Assembly: GCF_000002995.4 (NCBI RefSeq)
Contig: NW_025062479.1
Span: forward strand, 6,565,221-6,629,220
DNA: 64,000 nt
Reading direction: 5' to 3'
Source of the DNA: Brugia malayi
Taxonomy: Eukaryota; Nematoda; Chromadorea; Rhabditida; Onchocercidae
Under the pieces are notes generated by a model. The model was not told the DNA's origin, made no database searches, and was given only the letters and a program-made list of their open reading frames with translations. The translations under genes were made by a program, and so were the position numbers. Shown here one piece after another: positions 24,233-37,457 of the stretch (positions are counted from its first letter, which is position 1; the number at the start of each line of letters is the position of its first letter).

Positions 24233-27200
24233 TGAGGAAGATAAAACACTTTGACTGTTGTACATCTTAGCATTACTGAAATGCAGTTAATGATACAAAG
24301 AAGTGACGGACAATAGTACCATACTAAAACCACATGGACATATAGTGCTGACTGATAACGACTAGAATTACATGTTCTGACAATATGCAGGTAGTAGCCA
24401 ATAGCAAAACGAAAGTATTTTGGTTGTAGAACGATAGAAAACAAAAAAAGTAGTGGAAATCAAACTGCGCTAGACGACGATGTAATTTGCGAAAAGGCAT
24501 TTAAAGGTATTTAGTAATTGACTAAGTAGCAATGTAAATGCAGATATGGTGAACGAAGTCATCGTCCACACCTTTTGAGGTGTATTATATGCACACGGTG
24601 TTAAGGCTTTATTTATTTCCTTTGTACGTTTTTTCATTAATCTTGAGGAAATCCTTTTCTTGCACCATGCCTTCGTTGCAGCAATAGTTGAACCACGGAT
24701 CCTTTTCTTCTTTTTTAATCTCTGTGGGCTTTTAAATGAATCCAATAGGATCCTGTGCTCTTGAATGACGCTAACAACTGAACTTCCCGGCCTTTCTCCA
24801 CCCTCCCGTTCACATCGAGACTAAGTAGCGAAACACCTCTACTGTAAAAGATAAAGAAAGAGAGGCAGAAAAGCAGTAGGAAATAGGACGGGGCGTGGAA
24901 CATTCTAGAACAGGTTCGGGATATACACATTCTAAGACAGCAGAAAGGAGGGATGGCGTTCGGTCGCGTAGCTCTGGCACATCCGTGTCCTGGAACTTAT
25001 TGCTTTTGTCTGCAATATGTACGTGCACCTGTGTGTGCTGCTTTTTTGTAAGTGAGTGTGAATTTTGAATATGTAATTTGGTGAAGTGCACTATACAGTT
25101 TGCAAGTGCTTTCAGCGTTGTGAGATAGCTGTAATATAAACAAACTTGTAGAGCTAATAAAGGAGCTGGTAATTAGCTATATTACCAAGAGTCTTTTATA
25201 AACTATTTGTTGTCACTTATGTGTGGATGGAACAAAAGATACTAAGGTTTTGCTGATATTTCGATCTTTTTTAATGGCACTACAATGACATTGTGATTGT
25301 CTTTACTTTGATGATTTTTAAATGTAAGCAATGAAACAATAATGATACTGGAAAATATGCATCTCTCATAATTCATCGCAAGGTCTAAGTTTTTGTAAAT
25401 GGGACGTCTCTTTTTTGTTATTACTGTAAACAGATATCAGCAATATTAATTTAATAATTTTATGCTCAGATTAGATTTCACTTTTGCTTTAATTATCCAC
25501 GAATGATAACACTTTTCTCATGAAAGCGTGTTTGATTTCTATTCTTAATACTATATATCAATTGATTTTGCATCTTTACTAAACTGTTGCTAAAAATGCA
25601 GTTGCTCATTTTTATCCTAACAAACTAAACGGTATTGGTTGTGGTCCATATTTGACAAATATCCAAAACTAATTATGCTATCCACTTAATATGCTGATCC
25701 TGATAAAATGCAGCCAATCCCGAGTTACATGGGATTCAAGGACAGATTCACAGTATGATAGATAGCTTTTCAAAGTTTGAAGTACTTGGAATTTTAGTTT
25801 AGACTTTGAGAATAAGATACATCAATGAAATACATCTAAACTCATCCATTTTTTTAATGTCATCTGCTTGTACTATTTGCATCTCAGGTTGAGCAGTTGA
25901 TTAAGTGCTCTCTCAGTTAATATTGCATGCTACCTATCAAATGGTTAAAGAACAGACTCATTCGTCGCAATTTTTTTTTTTTTTCTGATAAGCATTCTAA
26001 GAGTATTGCACTGAATCACGCGTATTTGGGCTGTTAAGTAAAAGTGACAATTTGATGGGTAAGTTATTACTGGACTGGTCAGGATTTTGCGTTATTCCTT
26101 GCCATATGGTTGGGCAGATTTGGAATGTTGCAGTAACTACTGCAATATGTTTCGCTTATAATTTAACTTGTGTTAATTCTCTGCACTACTGCTACTATCA
26201 GTATCAAGTGCGCAGTCAGGATTTCTTTTTTTCAATAGGCAAACTTTTCATTTTGTTGCTGTGAAAATATTCCGTGAGAGATTGTTAGACAAACTGTTCC
26301 TTTTATACCTGATTCAGAGTTTCTACTATCCGTTTACCATTCGAAAACGTCTTGCTTACTTTTTTCTCTGACTGCCTGCTCTTATATTCTTCATATGTAA
26401 GCTTCATTATTATTTTATTTGAATGCCATTCAAAGATTTTGCGAATGCAGTTAGTTTTTGTTCTGTTATCAGGTGTCGCCTTCTGGTCAGAGCGGTACTG
26501 TGATTCGGTCAAACTTGTCTTACCAGAAATCTTAACTTCGCTGCGTTAGGTGAAAATGCTTGTTTTCTTAACATCTAAAGTAACAATGTGGAATATCGAA
26601 TGCTTCACTTTTTTATGGAATTTTCTCGTCTTTTTGATGTAGGAGGATTTAATCTGAACACTTCGAGACTTTTTTCAAATCGCCGTTGCTTCCACTTCGT
26701 ACTTTGACTGCAGATTTTCTATCTGGGCGCCAGAGAATGGCATAGGAGAATTTGACGAGTTAAATGAATCTTTCAAGGATTAAATTATGTTCTGGTTTTC
26801 ATTTAACTGATGAAACAGTCATTGCATTTTATTCTGATGGCTTTCGCGATAAAGTGGAATAATATTATTCCGTCCAATGTGCAAATCTTATTGCCGTATC
26901 ATCGTACGATGATCAATATATTTATCCATATCTTTACATTATGGGTTTCATTTAAGTTAAGTGAAATCTAGAATATGTAATTCACAGCCATTATACCACT
27001 AACTTTCGGCTTAGCAACTTAGTGAGTAGTGTGAGTGTTTGAAACATCGCAAGAAATGTTGCATGCTTCTTCTTTTCTCTAGTTTCATTTTTTTTTTTTT
27101 TTTTTTTTTTTTTTTGAGAATTAGTGAGAGAAGACTATAGCCTAATATGTTCGACACTTATTTCTACGAAACTTCATTATTTGAATAATGATAGTCCAAT

Positions 27201-29361
27201 TCCTTTTTCATTGCTTTAACCAAGTACTGCACAGTCTTTGATTTGCTAGTTTATACTGGTTCGTCTTTGGTCCTCTCGAGGTAATAAGAGAAAAATTTCA
27301 TACAGGAGATGCATACAGGTCATCTGCTTTCGGGTTGAGTGTCTTAAAGCTTGATGTTTGAAACACTTCAGCATTCGAGCGAAACATCATGGACTACTAA
27401 TGATTTATATGTTGATATTATGGAAATTAAGGCTCAGTAGAACATTGCGAATTTCGTATATGTGAATGAAGGAAGAAAAAATCAACGTTGGCATTATGGA
27501 TGAAGTAGGGGAAGATTACAAAAGAATGCGTAATTAAATGTGGATGTGTATACTAAAGTGGAGGGGTCGTGAGAACTGACTATTATAATCACAAAGCATC
27601 AGTGAAATTATTGTTTTGAGATTTGTCTTTTTTATATTCATGATTTTCTTGAATTTTATCGTTGCAAAACACAAAAATATTTATCAGTGCAGTATATGAA
27701 TTGGATTTTGTTAAGATTCGTATATAAGGCAGTATATTTTTCCTTATTCATTATCATATTTTCTTAATAGCTGACGATTCCTTTCAGTTCCTCGGCATTT
27801 CTTAAAAATTGCAGGCTGAACATAATCGTGTGGGCAGTTCTGTTCTTGGTGAGACTAAGAAAAATATGTAGTTTTGGGAAAAGAGAAAAGACTGCAAAAA
27901 ACTTTCCAGATGGAAGCAGATAAATACTACTATATATTCATCCTTTATGTTTTGTTGGTATGAAACAAATGGTGTTATTTTTAATGTATGAAAGCTGAAG
28001 GTTTTTAGACATACCTTAACATTATTGTGAATCAACCAAATCTTCTTTGCCAGTAGATGCCCAGGATTCTTTAACCTAAAACAATACAGTATTATTCACT
28101 GAAATAAAGAAATAAATTATAAGCCGCATAAATGGATAAAAGAAATTTTGTTACACAAACCAGTCCTGAAAAATGAAAACAGAGAATCCGTAAAGAAAGC
28201 GGACACTGAGAAAATTTTATTCATGTCTTTTCAGAGTCACCTTTTTGCTACTGTTCTTGGTTAGAACTTCAGATGTTTTTAAACAGAACAGTAGGAATAA
28301 AATCCATACACTCTGCCATGGATAAAAGAAATTGTGATACATCTGTGATCATTTATTGGATACGATGATCAATTTTCCATTACTTAAGTATGAAGCAGCT
28401 AGTTTGTGACTGGTAGAATTCATTTAGATTTTTTGAATGAGCCTATACTATTACTTTCAAAAATATTTGTGAAAAGTTGGTGAAAGCTATGAAAAACTGA
28501 CGGGATTCTTATTTCCATTTTTGCAATCACAGTCATTCTTTGTTGTTTGCCTTCTGTCCAATTTATTGATAATCTCTTATTTGAATGGGAACTACAGAAT
28601 TCGTAACTATTTGAGAGTGTTCGTGCAGCTGCTTTATAGAATCTGTTACAAATATTGCTCCTGGATGCTAAATTGGTAAAAGAGGGAAGAGTAGAAGAAA
28701 AGGCTAGTTTTGTAACAAATAAAATAACAGTGTACATCTACATAATAATGTGCTTTTAAATGCTTTTTAAAATGTGTTTCTAAAAGAAATATTTTATGTG
28801 ATTTTGACACAGTTTTAGTATCAGTAGTATCAAGCTTCATTAATGTATCACTTTTATAACATCGTTGCTGTTAATTTTTACATTGTCTTATCTGTTAGTA
28901 TAAAGCATGCAGACTTGATTTACTCCATACAGCTCTGGCTATTTATCATTTTGCAAAAAAGTGTTGTGACATGGTTGACTGTTAGCGTTTGCAGTAATAG
29001 TAATAACTCTTTGTTTAAATGTATATCCAATATAGTTTTTATTGTGAAGTGAAATTGAATAAGGTTACCCGTTCTCTTTTTATAGATTGACTGTGAGAAA
29101 TGCGTAAATAAGTTTATCAATAATAAAGAATGCTGTGGAAGAGTAGTGTCTTACCACTATTTACTGGTTCTTAATCTGTTAAACAACGTAAGGCAGGGTT
29201 TTTTTCAAAAAAGTGCTTTTGTTATTCCGACATTTTTGGTCTCTATGTCCTCTAGAAACTTCTATTTTTTCAAACTAAACTGCTGTTTTGTATAAAGCAT
29301 TATTCATGTTTTTGTCATCGAGTTGAAGATAATGCTATCGTGGCAGTTTATGTATCCAGTG

Positions 29362-29396
29362 TTTTTTTCTTAAAATCACTGATTTTAAGAAAAAAA
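29362..29396. repeat. Perfect 17-bp inverted repeat, 1-base spacer
   Basis: TTTTTTTCTTAAAATCA at 29362-29378 is mirrored exactly by TGATTTTAAGAAAAAAA at 29380-29396, leaving one central base. It would form a cruciform or a near-loopless RNA hairpin. Confidence 0.9.
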
Positions 29397-32088
29397 GAAA
29401 ACAGTTTTACTAAAATCTCTTCGTCTTTTCAGAGGTAACATCAGTTGTTTTTTACCGGATTAACTTCACTGTATAATTCCGAGTGGATTTAGTGTATCTG
29501 CTGAGTGAAATGATTTTTTATTCACACCACAAGCATATTGTCACACACCAAGTTTGAATCTGAACATTCCTATATTTAATTTCTTACTAGTCATTCTTTC
29601 GTTGACACAAAAGAAATTACGTGATTTTTTTGTTTTCTTCGTGACCTGTTACCATTCGGAGAACTGTAAATAGAGTCCAGAGTGAGGGATTAATAGTTAA
29701 ACATATTAAATGTGATCCTCAGATTTCAAGTAAGGCGTTTAAGTCGACATTGCTGGTGTGCATTAAAAACATTCAGTTAAAACATCTGGGATTCTTACCA
29801 ATCAGCTTATCAGTATAGCAGTTTATGCAAAATTGAACAATTTGTCACCTTTTTTTAATTATTTTTTTTTTACACTCACAAGGAAATAACATCATTGCCC
29901 TTTCTTTGAAATTTAATTTTCGATTCCCGATGTTATCTTCACATTATCTTCTGTTTCATCACTTTTTTTTTATCAGGACCATCTTTTTTTGTATTTATCT
30001 AACAGTTTAGGCGATGTGACTACCATTAAAGTCTAAGCCTCAAACGGAATGAATCTTGAGGAACTGTAACTCTAAGCTACAAACAGCTTAATATTTCGAA
30101 ATTTAATTTTTTATATTTATAACATTAAAAAAAAACGCCAAATTCTTTTCAGATATTTTGACTTTCCCTGTCTTTGTCTTGTTTAATTCCTCTAAATCGT
30201 TAGTTATCCATTCTCTTCCTCACTGGTCGAAGTTAAAATGGTTCTTGAAGTGTCTTTTGCCGAAAGAATTTCTTATTGAATATTCCCTTGAATTTTAATA
30301 GCTTTTTTCCTTGAGTATAAAGCCAATAATATTCAAGTTTGATTTATGTTGAAAAAATACGTAACTATTACCACTTACGTTCGAATTAGAACTACTGATG
30401 CAATCCTGATGTCTCTGTAGCTATTATCACGAAATATCATGGTATAATTTATCTGGATTATTAGTATATTTTGACGTTTCGTTTCATAAACTGTTTTCAT
30501 TTTGCTTGAATATGTCGTTTAGCTATTCTACTGGAACTATAACGAATGCTGCAGGGTCTTATGAAATGGTATTCTCAGTACCTTTTATAGGTACCAATTT
30601 AAAAGGACAAAAAACAGACACGAAATCAAAAGATTCTTTAAAAAATCAAGACGATACAATAGTACGAACTCGCCAGACGTCACACCACTTAAATTTTTTT
30701 TTCCGTGGACATCTGAAATGTGACAATGAGAAATGGAATTTGCTGATAACAAAAATGAATAATCCTATAATGTTACCATCATAAAATTCTCTCTGGGTTT
30801 CCATCATCCATCTAGAACTTTTCCAACTTACTGGTTATCGCAGCAGTCAACAATTGTCACCTTTAATCCAGAAGATATTTTTTTAGTAGCTTTTGTCAAA
30901 AGTTCATATTGTAAATATCACATGTTTGTCTTGGATAGACCTGCAGTAATAAAGATTTGGATTTTTTTAAAATCTGCAAATCATTCAGATTTAATTAGGA
31001 AAATGCTGTGTATCATTTTGAAAGCACTATTAGTGTGGGAGATTTAATAACACAAATTAATCGTTTTGACAGTTAGTGAGCTAAGGAAACAGCATAAACA
31101 GCCAATGCAACTATTATTTTGACCTGCAGACAAATCTGCTGGAAAGCTAAATTTTATTTATAGGCTGGCTTTCAGTGGTGTTGTTGCTGCAGAACAGGTA
31201 TTAACATCATTAAATTAGCTTAAATGTTGCAAAGTCTAGACAGAGTTTCTTGCGACATCAGAAAAGTACGAGTAAGTTTGTGATTTTGCTTTCAAATTTC
31301 CTTTATATTTCTAACTGGTATGAAAGTTAGTGAATTTCATAAAATTAGTGGAACTGCGGAAAAGGCGATGTCATTCGAGTTATCACATTTATTGGCTACT
31401 TATTTACTGCCAGTTTGGTAGACTTAAAAATGTGCGACGTGCTGTTTGTATGTCTCGTTTGCACTAAGAGTTTACTCTCTTCTTATTTCTAGTGATTCTC
31501 TGGCATGTAATTATGGAGTTATAATTTATTTTGTTTTTACTTAGGAGTTATGAACTATCTGGGAATTTGAAAGTCGGTCGTATGTGAAAGTCGTATATGC
31601 TGTCGTCCAATTAGAGATTTGTAAGAAATACCAAGAAAATTTTATCCAGAGGGAAACTGAATTTGAACGAACTGCTCCACACTATTTCCTCGAAGTATTG
31701 TTTTTATGATAAAATATTTTCTGTTTTCAATTTTTATAATCTTGAAATATTGCTATTAATGACTAGTAAAAAAATTCTTCATTGAATATGAAAGCTTGCA
31801 AATAGATTTATCAGTTTAAGTTTCGTTGTTTGTTTACTGTTGATATTTGCTGATCAATTTATCCTCATTATCTAGGTTTTGTCCTTTTGCCAATGATAGT
31901 TGAAGAAAATTGTCCAAAGCATCCTTGTAGTGGTTTTCAAAGAAATAACTTTTAAAGTGGTGAGTTTAGTCCTAATCTGTGCTGCGCTGAAGAATAAAGT
32001 AGTGATACAGATGAACTGCAAAAATTTTTCAAGGTCCTCACAGTAACAAGGACTAAAATCGAAGTTTATTCATGAATTACTTGCAACG

Positions 32089-32121
32089 AAGGAAACAAGC
32101 TTCATTCAAGCTTGTTTCCTT
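32089..32121. repeat. Perfect 14-bp inverted repeat, 5-base loop
   Basis: AAGGAAACAAGCTT at 32089-32102 and AAGCTTGTTTCCTT at 32108-32121 pair exactly across the loop CATTC. It lies about 870 bases upstream of the Egalitarian start codon. Confidence 0.9.
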
Positions 32122-32985
32122 GTACGATTAAGTTCGTCCATTTCATTCTTGATGCTGTTCACCATATTAGCAGTTCATTTAAAATAATAGCTTTCATCGA
32201 TAGGACTAAAAATAATGGTGATATCATCTAGAAAAAGTATCTGGTTAATTTCCTGTTTCAGTCGAAATGCTTAAACCTCTAATTTCATAAGTCTTTGCTA
32301 ACAATAATATAGTTTTACAACAGAAATCAATTTCATTTTTTTTCCTCTTCTCTTATGTTTTCTCATTCTTCTTTTCATCACTTAGCATTTCCGAACCAGT
32401 CCTTCCTCTTCGTTTCCCCATTTTATTGTATGGTTTATAGCTTTCTAACACAGTGGTATTTTTTTATAAGTTTCACTGAAAATTTTTTTCTAATTTCCTT
32501 TATCTTCCTTCCTTTATTAATGCCGGTCAAAAAATTCCATTTCATAAGTAATATTAGGATTACCTATACATCTGTTACAATTTCTGCTTTGAACTTTCAT
32601 TTCCTAAAAATCCAGGGACCATCAGTTCCATCCAGAAACAGTTTAAGCATGTATGATTCATGACTTTGAACTAATGCAAAGAATACTACTTTGCTCATTT
32701 TTCTCAGTAGATTTGCACTCTTAGAGCTGGTTGTATCCGTATTTAAATTGTGGACCGTACAACTTAACTGCTGCTCATTTTTCTTCACAAAAGAAATGTT
32801 CAGTTTTCTATTACGATTTTTTTTTTTTGATTAGACTTGTTCCGAAAAGCATTTTTTTAATGAATTGCTCTTATCACGCGGCAAAAATTCCTGCTCATTA
32901 ACGTAATTTTTGAATAAGCAAGCGATATCACTTTAAAGCTAATCGAACTTATGTTTTAAGTAAAAAATATAAGTTCAGTGGTTGT

Positions 32986-35900
32986 ATGATGGACGAAGCA
33001 AGAAATATGGCATTGCTTTTTTTCATGGACCATTTAATGCAAAAGAATGGTAGGCGCACAATCCATGATCTCAGCTGCCAATTCGGTGCGCGTGGTTTCA
33101 CGGCAGAAATGCGCGATGCAGTTGGTACCACACAGGAAGGCCTCACCGATTTTCTCTGTCAGCATCCCTCGCTGTTTACCGTTGAAGGCGATCAGGTAAA
33201 TCACCAGTCACTTTAGTGCAATGTGCTAATCTGTTTTGTTGACTAAACAGTTTTTAATGACTTATCGAACTTCAATGACATAATACTACTTTCTTCTAAA
33301 GTAATGAGGCAAGCTCTGGATAGGCTGTAGATTAAAACCTTTTCTGTACTGATTAGTTGAATTAACGAATGTTTTTAATCCATATTTATGACTTAATACT
33401 TTTTACTGGCCTCCGATCGATTAATTTCAACTTTTTGAAAAATTTCATGGATTTTTTATTACCCAGCTATAAATGAAAATGAGCGTTTAGGATTTTTCGT
33501 GCCTGATAGTTCCGTCAGTTCTTTTGTTCGTGATTTTTCCAGTTTGATTGCAGTTTTGCTGTACATATTTGATTTAAAAAAGTGTAACGCTTTTAGGTTT
33601 GTTTAAATGGATTTGGCGATATGACAGTAAAGAATAACCCCTTATTGCAAGCGACTGCAAATGCTAGGAATCGTGATTATGTGAAGGAAGCGGTGCAGTT
33701 TTTTGAAGCAAAACTACAGAAGTTCGGGCCGGAGTTGCAGGAATGTCTTGTTTACTACACGATTTTTTTTCACAAATGCAAAAGCTTTGTTACTAACATC
33801 GAGTCATTTTTACTTTCAACCTTTGATAAAAATAGTTTAAATCACAGAAATTGCGTTCATGTTTTTATTCGCTGCCATTCAGATATGTGTTCACAAGTGA
33901 TGCACTTGTAGATTAAAAGTTTGCTCGGTCATCGTTCGCAAGCAGCACCTGAAGTACGTTTGGTATCGGGTAGGCATTTGAAGGATTTTTGCGAATTTCT
34001 TCAGTCACAGAGTGATCATTTTGTGGTTGAAGGAGATCGTGTTCGGCTGAAAAATATGCCGGAACCTAGTAATGCTGGTATTGAACTGGATGATGAAGGA
34101 AAACCCTTAGCTGGTGTTAAAGCCAAACAAGCAGCTGTTGAATATCTTAGATCCGTTGTGGAACAGGTTTTTTCACGTATAACTTTCAAAGGTTTTTAAA
34201 TATTTTAATGCATAATATGGATTTTTCAGTTCATTACTGCATATCCGTATATAGCAGTGATGGACGGCTCATTTTATATCCATGGAATTCTCGATTTATA
34301 GAATGATGAACAGCCGATACCGATGGATGCTTTCTATCAGAAGTTTTGTGACCGTTTTTCCCATACAGTTAGGCAAGAAGTGGCAACCAATCCAAAGGAA
34401 TTATTGCAATTTTTGAAGCTTAACCGCAATATGTTTTTTATACGATCTAATAAGGTTGTTTTTGGAACGACAATTTCTCTTTATTTTAATTGTCGTTGAG
34501 CTAAAAAAGTGAAAAAACTTTTTACTTGCAGTTTGCTGAATTAGTGTTTTAGCTTTTTAATGTTTAGCAAAATTGAGGCATTCTAGATCTAAATTTTGTT
34601 CCTTATTAGGTTTCGCTTGTGAAAAATCGAGCTTCAGAAGATGGTTCCGAAAGTGGCTCCACTGAGAGTTCAGAACTTGAAAATAATAATAGCCATCTAA
34701 ATTATAATGCTGCCAATCGAATTAAGCTTGTGAAAGCTTTAAAACCTGCGCAGGTACCAAGTCTTTATTACTCCTCTAACTTTTTTTTTCTGGTAAAACT
34801 AATCACTAAACTTATGAGATAAGTTATTGTTACCGAATATTCAGATTTTATAGCTTCATGGGAGGATTTTTTAGGAATCAGTTTCATTGGTAAATGCTGA
34901 AATTGATAGTATGGAAGAACGAGTTATTGGTGTTGATTTCAAAACTGTTACTCTTGGTGTACAAGGAGAAGAGTTTCTATCTCTGGTCGTATTGGCAACG
35001 ACTATGCAAATCGTTGTTTTCGATGTTGTTCATAGCGACACCATATTATTGGAAAGTGGTGTTAAGGAAATTTTAGAATCTGAAAAAATTATTAAGGTAT
35101 ATTTTATTACTTTTCCATGGTGATTTTTTAATCTTTAGTTGCTTATTTTTCAGGAATTTGTCTTAATCATTTCGGAATGATTAGACTTTATGATGTAGCA
35201 GTGGTATAGAATCACCGAGAGAAATCATCCTAATGTTGTCCCAAAGGTTTTAATCAAGCATGGAAGATACTGTTTTGCTATTTCATGTTGATCTACGAAA
35301 TCCAAATAGTCTTTTTTATCGATCACCTATCGGTGGATTGTACTTGACTGTTAATGTCATAAATAACAAGATCAATACGCATCTTTTTTCAACGTATGGT
35401 CATACAATCATTAAGAGACTGTACGTGTGTCCTGATGGTATGATTGCTCTTGAGTTAAACATAGGTATAAATTCTATATAAATTTTTCTGATATGTTTAA
35501 CTTCCTAGGTAATTCATGATGCTAAGAGAGTGGCCACTTTACTTGCTCATCGTTATGCCATCAATCTCAGAAAAATCTTCGATACTCAAGTAAGCTTGTA
35601 TTTTTATATATCTCAGTAGAAAATAGTTCCACTTAGGGACAATTCACATGAGCTGTTTTTTTTTTTTTTTTTTTATTAGTTGATTGCGAAAACTCGATGT
35701 CTTTGTGTTCGAATTTTTTCATGACAGGTAGCCCATGCGATATTGCAATATGAGAAGTTTGGTAAAGCCGTTAGTGATATGCGCACAATGTCTTTCGTAA
35801 ATCTTCGAAGGGTTTATTACCCGCAGTCAATTATGATGTCAGATGTAACGCCTAGGAAGCTCACTCATTTACCGAGGTTCAAGATTTGCTATTTCTTTAA

Positions 35901-36323
35901 ACTGTTAGTCTCTTTTTCAGTGATATGTTTTTTTCAACGAACAAAATATTGTCGCAAAATTGTTTCAGTTGGGGTCTGAGGCCGATAACGGAGGATTTTC
36001 TAGTGACCGTGGTTGAGGAAGCACACTGTCTTGTCACAGTATTGTATCGTATGATCAGTGCTATGCTACCGAAGCATCTTCTGGCACTGTTTGAGGAGAA
36101 GTGTCTGAAAGCACTGATACCTAATGCAAATCGCCCACCACCGGCAGTATTTCAAGCGAACGGCGCGACGCCATTTAGATCATTAAGAAGAGGAGTTATA
36201 ACACCGATTGTCAACAGCATCAATGTTCCAAATGCTTCTTCACCGCGACATGTAAGCGATGCTTCAACGCAGACATTTTCCACAGGCGAAATCAATGTTC
36301 TTAATGTGTACTATGATAACTAA
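32986..36323 (+). CDS. egal-1: Egalitarian homologue, dynein mRNA-transport adaptor
   Basis: Nine exons, 32986-33195, 33597-33749, 33912-34166, 34302-34454, 34610-34753, 34875-35096, 35509-35589, 35728-35876 and 35969-36323, join in phase to about 573 residues. The N-terminus (ARNMALLFFMDHLMQKNGRR) and the block KSLLGHRSQAAPEVRLVSGR match the Egalitarian family, followed by a 3'-5' exonuclease-like domain around residues 320-450 (VIGVDFK, VIHDAKR, IFDTQVAHAILQYEKFGKAV). Egalitarian links cargo RNA and Bicaudal-D to dynein; in C. elegans EGAL-1 acts with BICD-1 and DLC-1 (recalled). The tail contains DASTQT, a light-chain LC8 binding motif. The expected exonuclease acidic residues are partly lost: VDFK has lysine where the family has DxE, and I see no YxxxD in the last exon. 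The donor of exon 2 (CTT|GTTTAC) was chosen for phase. Confidence 0.9.
36258..36275 (+). other. LC8 dynein light chain binding motif (DASTQT)
   Basis: Codons for D-A-S-T-Q-T at residues 553-558, 15 residues from the C-terminus of the Egalitarian homologue. TQT is the core of the LC8 (DLC-1) binding motif, and fly Egalitarian uses a C-terminal TQT motif for this contact (recalled). Assignment rests on the short motif and its position. Confidence 0.65.
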
Positions 36324-37457
36324 TTTCTTTACACAATAATTTGTAGTGATTAATCAATTGATCAGTTAATTGAAATAATGGAATGCTGATCTTGCTGTGT
36401 AACATTGCTGAAACCTGTGGTATGCTGGTACTTGCGACAGTAATACCACAGAACTCTGTTTCTCGTGGTATTCCTTTATATATTGTTTTTATTGGAGCTC
36501 ATGTTTTCCAGTGGCTTCCCAGTGGCTTTTTTTTTGCTAACTTATGTCTACCTGGTGTTAGGTATTCTTATCATGCATTACTCATTACATCGTGCTCTAT
36601 CCCTCTTCATATGCGTTCTTATCATTTTCTTTTTCGCGTTTTCTTGAATTCCAGTTGAAGTAGTCCACTCCTTTGCCTGCATAAATTAGGAAGTTATAAA
36701 ATAAAGGACATATAAAGCAGGTTTTCCGCACTCTTCCATTTCTTATAAGTGATCAGAAATGGATAATGTCAAGTTTACGAAAATATCCATACCACTCTAT
36801 TTTCGACTTTCTCAACCTTTTTATCCAAACGCAAGTTCCAAGTTTGTTCTTCCAACTTGGAGAGAAACTCTTTTATCTTAAAATTATCTTTAGCATATGA
36901 ATTGAACATGCTGGTCATTCTTGATTTTGTAGATATTGCTACATCATGTTATTTTCCTATCTTTCGAATTTGATTAACGCATGAAAATGGTTTTCCTTGG
37001 TGTTTGTTGCACAGTGCATTTATGGGTTATATTTTAATAATGTAAGTTGGATTTTTTTAATGCTGTAAGAGGAAAGCATCATTCGTTGAATGTGGTTTGC
37101 TTAACCCTGGTTGAAAATTACTCACGGTTTTCGAAGAGGCTTTTTAGAAATCATTTGTATTAACCATACAGTAATATTAATCTCAAAATCTTTAAATAAG
37201 CATATTACCTAGTACTTGTGAAGGAATTTTATTCTACGTTTACTGTTTGCCCGCTTGTTAGGTAAATTCTAAAGTGACAGGAAATATGTCATGGCATTAA
37301 GTTATAATTAATAAGATGACTAGAAGGGACGGTTAAAAATACAGGTCGAAAATGAAAGTCATGGCACATTCCGGTAAGGGAGAGGGGTTGTTGGATATAG
37401 ATAATAACTGCGTCAACATCGCGGTATGTTATAACAGGTGCTTTTAAAATTTTAACT
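36324..37457. other. Intergenic DNA between convergent genes
   Basis: Holds the 3' UTRs of the Egalitarian gene (+) and the sodium-channel gene (-). An AATAAA at 36700-36705 could be a polyadenylation signal for the former. The open frame at 36383-36658 is hydrophobic but has no family resemblance and no splice context. Confidence 0.5.

Larger units (their letters stand above)
24233..32985. other. Gene-poor 8.75 kb between divergent genes
   Basis: Lies between the start of the CRELD gene (-) and the start of the Egalitarian gene (+), so it should contain both promoters. The part nearest CRELD (about 24.5-25.1 kb) looks less AT-rich and carries overlapping minus-strand frames at 24470-24745 (lysine/arginine-rich) and 24810-25091, neither recognised. 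The rest is AT-rich with T-tracts (a long one at about 27090-27115) and two perfect hairpins listed separately. No exon chain could be built on either strand. Confidence 0.5.

Noticed and set aside
28420..28737. 105-codon open frame on the minus strand
   Set aside because: One of the longest single frames in the gene-poor region, but it has no recognisable motif, no splice context and overlaps another chance frame at 28646-28840.
32355..32663. 102-codon plus-strand frame just upstream of the Egalitarian gene
   Set aside because: Phenylalanine-rich translation of T-tracts; it does not splice in phase to the gene.
35260..35481. 73-codon frame inside an Egalitarian intron
   Set aside because: The flanking exons join directly to form IIKVIHDAKR, which is the conserved sequence, so this is intron.
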